A stretch of DNA of 64,000 nt from Diplolepis rosae (GCA_030998225.1 JAPYXD010000555.1:9238001-9302000); one strand, 5' to 3'. Positions 21,474 through 32,419 are shown, counted from the stretch's first letter. The notes: generated by a model from the letters alone, not told the origin. Numbers and translations are program-made.

Positions 21474-22483
21474 AAGGGTTTTCCAATAGGGACATAACAA
21501 TTTTATCTATGAATAAAACACAGAAATATTTGAGATATTGAGTTCAAATTTATTGTGGGTGCAGTGCAAGCATTACATTTTATGAATAAAATTCGATATC
21601 GGCCATGTGACCACCACGAGCCCGTTTACAGCGGTCGATTCTTTGGACCCAATTTTCTACCACTCTGGCACACATTTCGACCGGAACGTTGGCAATTTCG
21701 CGTTGGATGTTGTCTTTGAGGTCGTCTAAAGTTGCTGGCTTGTTGGCATAGACCAGTGACTTGATATGGCCCCATAAAAAGAAATCCAATGGCGTTAGAT
21801 CGCATGAACGAGGCGGACATTCGACCGGACCATTTCTCGAGATAACACGTTCACCGAATTTGCCTTTCAATAAATCGATTGTGACGCGTGCTGTGTGGCT
21901 AGTGGCACCGTCTTGTTGAATCCACATATCGTTGATGTCAAGCTTTGCCAGAGCCCAATTGGAGAAGTTTCGACGTTTCAAATGATCAAGTGGCTTTAGT
22001 TCTTGAGTCAATTTAATCTTGAAAGCATGTAGGCCAAGATCTTTTCGCATAATACGCCACAGTGTCGTTTGAGCGATGCCCAATTCTTGAGAACGACGTG
22101 GAATCGACTGATTTAGCGCATTTTGAATCGATGCACTTACGGCTGCGATTATTTCTTCGCTTCGAGCAATACGTCTTTTTGGCACCGGAATGTCCAATAC
22201 TGTAAATTTGGCCGCGAATTTATCCACCATAGCACGCACAGTCTTTCGGGTGCGACGATTATTACGGCCGAAAATTGGAGTAAGCACTCTTAAAGTTGCG
22301 ACCACCGACTCAGAATTTCGGTAGTAATTTTTAATAATTTCCAAACGTTGCTGGTTCGTGAACTTTACTATGATGAAAATGTTGACTTTAACTAACGTTT
22401 TGAAATTCACAGTTCATTAAAAAAGTTCAAGGGCGCGTTCATATAAAGATACGAAATTGTTATGTCCCTATTGGAAAACCCTT
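21474..22483 (-). mobile_element. DD41D (rosa-like) element with internal deletion
   Basis: 1010 bp; inverted ends AAGGGTTTTCCAATAGGGAC; TA duplicated at 21472-21473 and 22484-22485. Nearly the same as 28485-29687 but with a different internal deletion. Confidence 0.9.
21580..22410 (-). pseudogene. DD41D transposase, in-frame deletion of catalytic region
   Basis: A single open frame of 276 residues: N-terminal helix-turn-helix domain (FTNQQRLEIIKNYYRNSESV), second helix-turn-helix (RRSQELGIAQTTLWRIMRK), then a direct jump from NFSNWALAKL to DINDMWIQQDGATSHTA. The segment with the first catalytic Asp and the strands after it is missing. The second Asp (QQDGATSH) and third (DLTPLDFFLWG) remain with 41 residues between, hence DD41D. 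The deletion kept the frame, so a DNA-binding protein without catalysis could in principle be made; such products can repress transposition, but that is speculation. Confidence 0.85.
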
Positions 22484-22779
22484 TAGTTCCGCAGACTGAA
22501 ATCGCAATTGGATCAACTATATTTATAGTTGGCAAAACTGCCTTTCACCTAGCCCTATTTTATAGTTCGTTTCAGGTCCAACTATACTTTGAGAGTTGGT
22601 TTCTAAATGAGTTATAGTTGCGCAAAAAGTACTTAAAAATTAAGGACAATTTCAGTGACTAATACAGTCTCAAATATTTCAACAAATTTTTTGTAAATGC
22701 ATTCACAGTTTTAAAACAGATATATATTATCATTTTTTTTTGTAATATCATATATTATTCGAATAAAGTAATCAATTAA

Positions 22780-23940
22780 TTTTTACATTCTCATTATATG
22801 AGAAGGTATTGGTATTATGTGAAAAATTCCTTTCGAAATTTGACACCCCCTGAGTCGGAAAGCCGGGTTTTACGAAGGTGTCTGACTGTTTGTAGTAGGT
22901 CGTATACTCGATAACTCTCGATAGACTTATCGGATTGAATTGAGCTTTGGTATACTTTATTGGAGCTGAAAAAGTAAGGACGAGTTCGTTAACCAGACAC
23001 ATCCAACCAAAATTGGGGGAATAAGAGCATTTTATGTGTTTTTGAAAAAATCAATAATTCCAATACTGCTATTTGATAGTGCTCATAAAGCTCATGAAGC
23101 TCATAAAGCTCATTTCAATTTCAAAAATACGATTAAAATTCAAAAATTCCATTATTTAAACAAAATATATGACATACGGAAAAAAGTTGGAATGGAAAAT
23201 TATTTGCCTAAATGAGGTCTACAAATTCTCAGTACAACATTTATTGACAAGATATAAATTTTATGTTTTGATTTTGAATTTCATACGATGTTGTTGTTAA
23301 TAATTAGCTTTAGGGGCCAGAAATAATATCTCAGAAGGTTACATACTTACAAACTTTTTGACTCTGTTCGGAATCCTCATCAATGATCTTTATTTCTAAA
23401 ATATAAATGAAATATTGCACATATGAGCTCTATTTTGGACTAAACTTTGGTAATGTGAAAAATGTGAAAACCCGTGAGGAAAATTTGCATAGCATTTTGG
23501 CTTTTCAATACTATTTTTTTTTTAATTAAAAAGAAAAATATACAACTTATGAAAAAATGTTGCCGTTGAAAGTTGTAGATTTTTATGTAGTAAACAATTT
23601 TCTATGTCAACTTATTTCGTATAATTTAACTGGAAAATGGAATTTAGATATTGACTTATTTCAAATTTCAACATACTGTAACTTCCCTAATTTTAGTTCA
23701 AACGAAACATTTTATTAGGATAATTAGTATAGCTTCATGAGCACTATCAAATAGCAGTATTGGAACACACAAAATGCTCTTATCCCTACAATTTTGGTTC
23801 GATGTGGCTGGTTAACGAACTTGTCCTTACTTTTTCGGCTCCAATAAAGTATACCAAAGCTCAATTCAATCCGATAAGTCTATCGAGAGTTATCGAGTAT
23901 ACGACCTACTACATATAGTCAGACATTTTCGTAAAAGGGG
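22780..23940. repeat. Diverged inverted pair of the CATTCTCATCAT element
   Basis: 22785-23280 runs forward (ACATTCTCATTATATGAGAA) and 23500-23940 runs reversed (CGATGTGGCTGGTTAACGAA, CGACCTACTACATATAGTC). These arms are more diverged than those at 15650-17839, so this is an older, independent head-to-head arrangement. Confidence 0.7.
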
Positions 23941-24310
23941 CATTATTTCTCAAATGCCCCAAGTGTGTTACGTGTTTCGATTGTCTTTATATTTTTAGAA
24001 TTTGTTTGCCTACTTGATGGAAGTTTACCCCCCAAAGTACAGATATTTGTTACCACCCCTTTCCAAACTACAGGGGCTGGAATTTTCACCCATAACATCC
24101 GTCACGGTATTTTCAAACGGCAATAAGTCCCTTTCTGGAAATGCGAATTGAATTTTCTATGGGTAATTTCGAAAGGATTTTTTACGCCCTTTCATTCTGT
24201 TGTATCCATTTTTTATTATTTTTCCATTTTCATAAGAAATGACTGATTATTTATTTAAACAAAAACTTTCTCCAAAAATGCTCATTCAAAGAGATATTTT
24301 AGTCATCCCT
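23941..24310. other. Upstream region of SPH copy 3
   Basis: No gene or repeat recognised. Likely 5' flanking sequence of SPH copy 3. Confidence 0.4.
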
Positions 24311-24325
24311 GAATTTTTGATACAC

Positions 24326-24333
24326 TATAAATA
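24326..24333 (+). promoter_or_regulatory. TATA box of SPH copy 3
   Basis: TATAAATA lies 68 bp before ATG 24394. That would place the transcription start near 24355 and give a 5' UTR of about 40 nt. Confidence 0.55.
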
Positions 24334-24393
24334 ATAAACTGTAAACAAGATAACAGATTAACCATGTAGATATTTCTCATACTCATTAGTTTC

Positions 24394-24466
24394 ATGACGA
24401 ACGTGAAAATGTGGAGAATAAGTACAGTTCTACTTTGTGTGATTATAGCGATCTCCGGCGCCTGGA
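24394..24466 (+). CDS. Signal-peptide exon of SPH copy 3
   Basis: ATG at 24394 opens MTNVKMWRISTVLLCVIIAI followed by SGAW: a short basic start, a hydrophobic core of about 12 residues and a small-residue cleavage region, i.e. a signal peptide. The exon ends in A with donor GTAAGT at 24467 (phase 1). Exon A of copy 3 starts in the phase needed (AA then TCA). An internal Met (residue 6) has a better start context and would still leave a signal peptide. The link to exon A, 2.8 kb downstream, is inferred from phase, position and TATA box. Confidence 0.6.
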
Positions 24467-27400
24467 GTAAGTATAAGTAAATACGTCATAAACCAGGCTT
24501 TTTAATTGGTGAATCTGCAAGTTTTTCGCAACATTCCAGAAGTAACCGTGATGACGAAAAATCTTAAGCGGTTACTTCTTGTTCTTCTAATTTTCTCTAT
24601 AATCTTCTAAACTTTTATATGTATCAAATGTTTGACAAGAATACCTAGAAAAATGGCCAATTCTAAGTCCTCATCCTAATCAACTTTGATTTTTTGTAAA
24701 CAGAAAATTTTAATGAAAAAATGAAAAATGATCCGTTGGTTAGTTTTTAATAGACGGACGCGTTACGTCACTTGCCACCGTGTCGCAAAAATAATTAGTA
24801 GTCTCTTTACAAATATTTATATACACATACTTTCAAACATAATTCTTAACACACTGTTGTCGGGACACGAATAAATCCATTTTTATAGACTAGTGGTTTA
24901 CGGGACACGTAAAAATCCGTTTTTCATTGTTTGATGGTGGAAGTCGGCTCCCATATTTATACGGGCTTTTAAAAAAATGTTTGATTTCTTACGCGGAGGG
25001 TAAAATAACACCTACGCCAGGCTCAAGGCTGCGCACAAAATGTCCCGTATACGATGTGTTAAAATATTTGAAACTGAAATAATAATCTAGGATTCGTCGA
25101 CTGAATTATTATTTATAATTCAAATGTAACGTACGGATGTTAGTTTTCCCAGAATGGACTTTAAATGAGGTGATGGATGCAATAACTCACTTAGCGCTCG
25201 AAAACATGTAAAAGTATTGTCCACACGGGAAAATCGATCGATGACAAAAAAAAGTGGCCCATATGTAAAATAAAAACTATCCTCGTATTTGTCTTGTTGC
25301 AGCTATAACATTTTATTCTGATTAAACTTTTTTATGTGACGATTATTATTTAAGATAAAAAATACAAACGTACACAATTTTTCGATCAAAAAACGTTGTT
25401 TTCTAAGACGTAACTCACGATTAGTTGACCGTTTTTTTATTTTCCAAAATACATTAAAAATTGAAATCTAAGAATTCCTTTTGTGCGTGCATAATTTGCC
25501 CAGCCAATCACGGTGTACTAGGTTGTACACAGAAAAAAAAGTCTTAAATTTGTCACGTCTAACAGACGATTTTGGTTTAAATTTAGCTACCCCGTGTCTA
25601 AGCGCATAAGTCTGTCCTTCTCTAATGGCCTACTTTATATCACACCTAAAAAGAAGCCCATTTTTGGACTTCATTCAAGACTTTTTTTTTCTGTGTTGGA
25701 ATACAGATATACGACGGTTCCGACTAAAATAGGTTCATTTTTAACTTGATATAAGAAAGTAATAGAAATAACAAATAATCATAGAGATCTTTTGCTTCTT
25801 GTTGATTGCTCTTAAAACACTCCCCACCCTCCAATCTGTTAAGGGCATGTGATACTTCGGACATTAGCAAATTTTATAGATTTCAGGTTTTTGCATGATT
25901 GTGTCTAAAGTACATCAAATTATCTTTTCAAAATTTGGGAAATGGTAGAGAAGATAAAAACGGGCGTAGATAGACTGCTTCGGATTTCGAAATTTGAATA
26001 AAATTCAAATTTAGAAAAATATATCGGACAAAATCAAAAGTAGTTTACCCACGTCCGTTTTTATCTTCTCTGCCATTTCCAAAATTTTGGAAAGATAATT
26101 TAATGTGATTTTTGTGAATTTAAAAAAAAAGTATTTCATAGAATATTTTAAAATTTTGCAGATATATTTATGCATAAATAATGAATACAAAGTAATCTTT
26201 CCAAATGAAAATATTCGATTTTCAGCAAGTTATCTACCATCTCCTGAGTCTTTAAAAAAATAAGTTCTTCCACTGCTGCAGTGATTGTATCCTTCACAGT
26301 GCCTGAGATAAAAAAAACCAAAAATTTTATTAAACTAGAATATATTTCCTACACAATGACCCTCGATTGTGAAAAAAATTAAAATGCAACAAAATGGCGG
26401 ATTTTTGAAGGAAAAAATCAAAATATGCTCAAAAATCTGATGGTTTTTGGCCTGACAAAATTATATTTTTTATCCAATCCTAAAACTGGAGGGTCATTGT
26501 ATGGAAAAACAAATACACAATATGCTAAAAAAAGACCCAAGTCGATCGGATGATATGTTATCGAGTTAAGGCTGCAGCAAATTTGAAAAATGTAGTTTTG
26601 AGAAAAACGCGTTTAAAGATAAGAGTACTGATTTCATTGTTATAAATTTTTAAATATCATACCTAGAGCTTATCTGCTATTCCAGGCCCATACAATTCAC
26701 CTTTTTCTTCTTTAAAAAGCGCCTGCTGGGCTGTTGAAAAATGCAAAAGAAAAAATCGAAATTTTCAAAATTTCAAACTAGTTGTGCCTCTTAAATATTG
26801 AATTAATCTAATATTATAAATCACACAGAAAAGTGTACAATTGTGTGATTTTCGATGTTGAAAGCAATAAAAAATAACTTAAATGTTCGACTTCGTTAAG
26901 TGGCCATATCCGACCGAAATTTTGAAAATTGGAACATTTCGGGTATTTATTAAAATTACATTTTGGAAAAATTCAAAATTATAATACTAACATTGCTTAA
27001 AAAGCTCTATAAATCGTCCGTAGCAAATTTTTTAATCAAACAAAAATTAAAAAATAACAGTATTTTAAAACATTGTTTCGAGACCGAAACAGCACAAACA
27101 TTTTCTAATAGAGAAATCAATATAGGATGAAAATACATGTTTTTATTTTGAAAAATCAACTTGGGTTCAAAGTAATATATTAGGCCAGATATAATTTCCA
27201 AAAATACAGAAATTACAGAATATATATACTAAGGTGTCTTTAATGTTTAATTTTAAATAAAAGTTCATTTTATAAGTTACAAGCCTCTTTATTTGGTTGT
27301 TAAAGAATCAAACTCACCACTTTTGGAAAGCAAAGTAACAAGCTCAGTACACAATGTCGAATATGACTTTGAATGTTTCGACCAAACAGAAATGGAAAGT

Positions 27401-30400
27401 GTAGTTTTTGCAGTGGTTCAAAATTGTTCTATGTATCAAATGTTATGTATAGCGAACCTGATCTCACCAAAAGTCGGTTTGACTTCCGCAAAACTTGAGA
27501 GGTAATAATATTACATTTATATCCAACCATCGAATATAAATTCAAAAGGCAGATCATGATCACCATTAAAAATTTAGATATTTCTTCCAGTATTTATAAA
27601 TACGTTGTGGCACGTAAGATTTTATATTACGTGTTTAATTGACTCTCATAATTTCAATAAAATAAGACATTTAATAAGCTTGGCCTAAATTAATTATGAA
27701 CTTTAACAAGTCCCAAAATTAGAACTGGTCTAAGCAGTTTTTTATGTGCCGAAGGTGCTATATATTACATTGTATTACAGATTAGTTTTATTTCAATTTT
27801 CTAACACTCGTGGATCTCAGTCATTATTATCATGTCAAAATTTCTAATATTATGCTCATTATTTGATTGTGATCAGCACATTCGCTTTTCTTTTTCTTCC
27901 ATTATATGATACAATAAATGAGTAACTGTAGGCGAAAATAAATAACTTTTGTATTCATTATAATGAAAAATTTTATAAATCTGTTTACTCATTTTCTTGT
28001 TTAAATAAGTAATTTAGGTAACATAGTAAGATGGTCTGAAAAACATGAAATAATAGCAGTCACTTACAACGAGCACTTGCCGATTGATGAATTCATAAGC
28101 CTTGACAAGCATATAAAAGAAAATACGAATGTTCACTTAGATGACCCTACAGAAATTGCGATGATAGTGGTAAGAGAATTCAATAATAATAAACATCCAA
28201 TCCGAATTCTATAGCTTTTTTGTCAAAAGTATGTAAGCCATCAATTTAGATTCATTATACTCTAGTACTTTTCTACTAGCGGGTCATAAAGTGCATTTTA
28301 TTGCCGTCTGCGAGGCAACCAAATCCATTTTTTGACCCCCCAGGAGAAAAAAAATCGTGTGCAATATTTTTTGTAATCAATAACATACATGTTTTTCGCT
28401 GAAATGCTGTAGATTCGACAGTGTTTTTTCTCAGTGAAATATTTTTTAAATTTCAGCTGAATGCTGCAAATTAATACCCATGTAAAGGGTTTTCCAATAG
28501 GGACATAACAATTTTATCTATGAATAAAACACAGAAATATTTGAGATATTGAGTACAAATTTATTGTGAGTATAGTGCAAGCATTACATTTTATGAATAA
28601 AATTCGATATCGGTCATGTGACCATCACGAGCCCGTTTACAGCGGTCGATTCTTTGGACCCAATTTTCCACCACTCTGGCACACATTTCGACCGGGACGT
28701 TGGCAATTTCGCGTTGGATGTTGTCTTTGGGGTCGTCTAAAGTTGCTGGCTTGTTGGCATAGACCAGTGACTTGATATGGCCCCATAAAAAGAAATCCAA
28801 TGGCGTTAGATCGCATGAACGAGGCGGGCATTCGACCGGACCATTTCTCGAGATAACACGTTCACCGAATTTGCCTTTCAATAAATCGATTGTGACGCGT
28901 GCTGTGTGGCTAGTGGCACCTTCTTGTTGAAACCACATATCGTTGATGTCAAGTTCATCCAATTCTGGCCAAAAATAATCTTCTAACATAGCACGATAGC
29001 GCTCTCCATTGACGGTAACATGGCGGTCGTTTTCATCCACAAAAAAATACGGCCCAATCGCACCTTCGGCATGAAAACCACACCCAACAGTCACTTTTTG
29101 CGGATGCAACGGTGTCTCAAGAAGCACATTTGGATTTGTTGCTGACCAATAACGCCCAATTGGAGAAGTTTCGGCGTTTCAAATGATGAAGTTGCTTTAG
29201 TTCCTGAGTCAATTTAATCTTGACAGCATGTAGGCCAAGATCTTTTTGCGTAATACGCCACAGTGTCGTTTGAGCGATGCCGAATTCTTGAGAACGACGT
29301 GGAATCGACTGATTTGGCTCATTTTGAATCGATGCACTTACGGCTGCGATTATTTCTTCGCTTCGAGCACTACGACGTCTTTTTGGCACCGGAACGTCCA
29401 ATAGTGTAAGTTTGGCCGCGAATTTATCCACCATAGCACGCACAGTCTTTCGGGTGGGACGATTATTACGGCCGAAAATTGGAGTAAGCGCTCTTAAAGT
29501 TGCGACCACCGACTCAGAATTTCGGTAGTAATTTTTAATAATTTCCAAACGTTGCTGGTTCGTGAACTTTACCGTGATGAAAATGTCGACTTTAACTAAC
29601 GTTTTGACATTGACAGTTCATTAAAAAAGTTTAAGGGTGCGTTCATATAAAGATACGAAATTGTTATGTCCCTATTGGAAAACACTTTATAAGTATGTTA
29701 TCCCATACGTAAATATTCTTTATGTCCAAACAGGCGGAAAAAGTCGCATTGCATGCTTGCGCGTAGAGCTGCATGAAGCCAATTGCGCCTCGGCGACGCA
29801 ATCGGGCGAAATGTTCATACCGCCCGCTTCAACGGGCAAAATGCTCATATCGGCCGACATTTGACTGCCCGCGGCTAACTACGCGCTCGCACGCAATGCG
29901 ACTTTTTCCACCAATTTGGACACAAAACGTCGTGTGCACCTCGAGCGACATGGTAGCGATGTGACTCGTGTGAATACCGCCCTCGCTACGCTTGGGCCGG
30001 TACACTTCGCGCTCGTCACAATCGCCACCATGCCGCCCTTGGTACACAATCTACTATTATATGCCTACGGCGCATTAACGCGTTTTTATGCTACACTTGA
30101 GAGTAGCGTAATGTTGTATATTAAGATACCGTACTGACAAAGCCTTGTACATTTGAACTGCGCATGCGTCTATTTCAATACACTACTACGAGCGCGAAAA
30201 ACTATTCAATAAAATCTAAATGGCCGGAAGTATTCGCGAAATTTCAAGTGAGATGGGCGATAATCACGGCAATTTTGACCTTTTCAGATTGGATTCGAGT
30301 GTACGCAGAAAAACTCGTAAATGCGCTGAAGTCACATAAAATAAAATATGCGCTAATGCACACAATTCGGGTAATTACGAGACTCGCTTAAAATGCTCGC

Positions 30401-31484
30401 AGGATTGATCGCGTTTTGGCTTCGATCTCCTGCGAGCATTGTCACTCGTTGCGTAATAACCCTCATTATGCGCCTAAGCACATAATATACTATTTTTCTC
30501 CGAGATTCCTTTGTTTGGTATATTATTACTAAGCCGCCATGAAAATTGTACTTTCTGTATTTGAATCAGTGAAAAATTGGTGGCTAAGGCGAATCGGTAA
30601 CGATTTATACTGATAAATCAATGAAAATATGCTGCTTTATGAGTGAAAATCGTTGCTAATTTATCTAGTGGTCCTCTTTTCACTGGTAAATATTCTGAGG
30701 GGGAATGGTATTGTATTGTTTCGTTGTTTAGAAGGAAGGGTTTCATTGATGTGTGAATTATGCCAATAATTTTAAATATGCCCGATTCAATGATGTCACT
30801 TCATATTTGATTGAATTTCTTTTTTAGTTGAAACAATCAGTTAAGTTTTTGAAATCACCTCCACCATTGCCACTTCTAGGAAGACAGTTGAATGAACATG
30901 AAGGTGTGATAATCGGACGAAACATGCTAGAGCTCTATCCTTCAGACCATAACCTTATATTATCAGTGGATGTTTGTGTGAAAGCAGAGGAAGAGGATCG
31001 ATTTTTTGTTGAATTATGCGACATGAATATGGAGTTCACACATGTAATTATATCTTGACGTAATCTTAGATATATTTAAAAACTGCCAATCAGTCGTGAA
31101 GAAATCCCCTGATCTGAACCTGCTTCGAAATGAAACGCCGCACCTGATCTGGGTTTCATCTGAGAAAAGGTTAAAATTCCGGCAGAGAATGTTATAATAA
31201 TCTGGTCAACAAAAGTGGACGATATTAGGCACGGCGTTTCATGTCGATCGAGAGGTTTCTGCACGGACATTTTTTACTTTTAGTATTGGTGAATCGTGTC
31301 AGTTATAATTGTTGTTTTTTAGCATGACGAAGGCAATCCTATCTTTTCCGATGATAAGTTTGTAGGAATCCTTACTGATTATGAAACAGGAACCGTTATT
31401 AAAGTTGCAGAATACAAATCATATATTCAAGAGATAGCTGCCAGCAAAAACCTGGGTGAATTGTACTTAGCTGAAGACATCTAA
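24394..31484 (+). CDS. Secreted serine protease homolog, copy 3, apparently complete
   Basis: Exons 24394-24466, 27306-27501, 28010-28169, 30828-31043 and 31323-31484 sum to 807 nt: 268 residues plus TAA (31482-31484), in one frame with no stop. Exons A to D have exactly the same lengths as in copy 1 (196, 160, 216, 162). Positions of the trypsin triad: CIANLISPKVGLTSAKLE (His to Lys), DDPTEIAMIV (Asp to Glu), HDEGNPIFSDDKFVGILTDY (Ser to Glu, with the Asp before it kept). Two cysteines around VDVCVKAEEEDRFFVELC are conserved in all copies. The acceptor of exon A is AAAG rather than TTACAG as in copy 1, which may weaken it. No AATAAA was seen in the short 3' flank before a MITE cluster. The protein cannot be a protease by the usual mechanism; a binding or cofactor role is inferred. 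Confidence 0.65.
24850..25058. mobile_element. TTAA-flanked MITE in SPH copy 3 intron 1
   Basis: 209 bp between TTAA 24846-24849 and 25059-25062. The ends are imperfectly inverted (CACACTGTTGTCGGGACAC against CACATCGTATACGGGACAT). It repeats CGGGACACG-like blocks inside. piggyBac-like or Kolobok-like; not decidable. Confidence 0.6.
25528..25695. mobile_element. CACAG-ended MITE
   Basis: 168 bp, ends CACAGAAAAAAAAGTC and inverted GACTTTTTTTTCTGTG. Left flank TA, right flank TT, so the duplication has decayed or is not TA. It belongs with the other CACN-ended MITEs of this window. Confidence 0.6.
25910..26112. repeat. Foldback repeat in SPH copy 3 intron 1
   Basis: Arms of about 62 bp (25914-25975 and 26045-26110), sharing AGAGAAGATAAAAACG and its complement. 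No terminal duplication was identified. Confidence 0.65.
26113..27305. other. Remainder of SPH copy 3 intron 1
   Basis: Includes about 26370-26680 with GGGTCATTGTATGGAAAA-type repeat sequence in both orientations and, from 26888, the stretch shared with positions 1-216. No coding sequence recognised. Confidence 0.4.
28485..29687 (-). mobile_element. DD41D (rosa-like) element in SPH copy 3 intron B-C
   Basis: 1203 bp; inverted ends AAGGGTTTTCCAATAGGGAC (right end reads CCCTATTGGAAAACACTT); TA duplicated at 28483-28484 and 29688-29689. Copy 2 (19100-19101) is the empty site. Confidence 0.9.
28591..29575 (-). pseudogene. DD41D transposase, deleted and frameshifted
   Basis: The N-terminal frame (RLEIIKNYYRNSESVVATLR to NFSNWAL) runs to about 29150 on the minus strand. 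A deletion with frameshift follows, and the second frame resumes with ETPLHPQKVTVGCGFHAEGA, IGPYFFVDENDRHVTVNGER, DINDMWFQQEGATSHTA and DLTPLDFFLWG. The second catalytic Asp is Glu here (QQEG), and the first Asp lies in the deleted part. It is longer than the 21580-22410 copy in the middle region and thus an independent deletion derivative. Confidence 0.85.
29700..30495. repeat. GC-rich repeat block in SPH copy 3 intron B-C
   Basis: The block is markedly richer in C, G and CpG than its surroundings. 29731-29917 is a foldback: GGCGGAAAAAGTCGCATTGC and its inverted partner GCAATGCGACTTTTTCCACC, extended by GTCCAAA/TTTGGAC. 30356-30490 is a relative of the 196-bp insertion in copy 2. The frames across 29637-30391 are frames of this repeat and show no recognisable protein. 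Confidence 0.65.
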
Positions 31485-31966
31485 AATCTAATGTAGCCGA
31501 TGTAATGTGGTAGACTTAATGAAATACATACACGGAGAAAAATACTTAGGGTAATTTTACTCGACTCTGTCGGTTAAACTTGGGACATTTTAACATTTTT
31601 TAAATCATAGTCGAAGGAAATGTACACGGAGAGAAATAACCAGTGCCGCGCACTTCGGACAAATAAGTGTTTAACACTTCGACCCAATCAAGTGGTGAAA
31701 TCATGAAGTTCAATTAAAAGAAACTTGTGAAGAAACGCAGATGCACTGCGTTTACATGCGAATTGTGTAAGTTTATGATTTAGCCACAAAGTGACTTATT
31801 ACAAACATAAGAGGGCCAGTGTAACAAACGCTTGAGTTTCACGTGAGACGCACGTGAAATTGGCTAGTGTGAAATACTTGAATTCATGTATTTCACACGC
31901 GTCATTTCACTTGTTCTCAATGCTTGGTACTTTTCACGTGCGCGACACTAGTTATTTCTCTCCGTG
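31485..31966. mobile_element. Two CACGG-ended MITEs behind SPH copy 3
   Basis: A complete MITE at 31625-31966 (342 bp) has ends CACGGAGAGAAATAAC and inverted GTTATTTCTCTCCGTG, and TA duplicated at 31623-31624 and 31967-31968. Another end, CACGGAGAAAAATAC, starts at 31531 behind TA; its partner end was not identified. The pair sits 47 bp after the SPH stop and separates it from the region that carries AATAAA in copy 1. Confidence 0.8.
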
Positions 31967-32419
31967 TATAAGCATATCATTGACGCTCGAGGAGCTTCAA
32001 ACGATACTTCGGTAAAATGAGCATCGGGCGTGTTACTTTAACCGGCAGTAAAAAAAATTCTTCTCTCAAGTCTGCTATCAGTCATCTGGTACATACATTC
32101 TTACACACCATTTAGTAGCAGCCAATTATATTTTTCATCACAAATACACTTAAGTTTGAATGTAAGTGCCATCCCCGTACAAATAGTAGAGTCCCGTTGG
32201 GCGCCGTCGAGCTATGCTGTTTTGAAAAAATTTCATGGGCTCGCTTGGTGAAAATTTTAGTGCGCTACTGGCTTAGAATTCTTAGTATGTGTGTATACGT
32301 ATAGTCACCAATGCTATGCCAGCGTCCGACTCGTAGATCGTGCAACACTGCAATTTAAACCTAACTGTGATATGCGTTTGAATAGCTGGATGTCAAAGGT
32401 TATTGTTAACAGTTAAAAA

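Larger units (their letters stand above)
20722..22657. mobile_element. CACTG-ended elements bracketing an inverted host segment
   Basis: CACTGAGAAAAAAAATG begins at 20722 and CACTGAGAGAAATCG at 21405; a CAGTG end lies at 22657. Between the two starts, 21230-21404 is the reverse complement of the SPH 3' flank (compare 15384-15560). From 21405 on, a CACTG element contains the DD41D insertion 21474-22483. The ORF at 20786-21097 is not recognisable. Confidence 0.45.

Noticed and set aside
27301..27306. Destroyed splice acceptor of SPH copy 3 exon A
   Set aside because: The sequence changed from ACAG to AAAG, but the AG itself is intact; weakened rather than lost.
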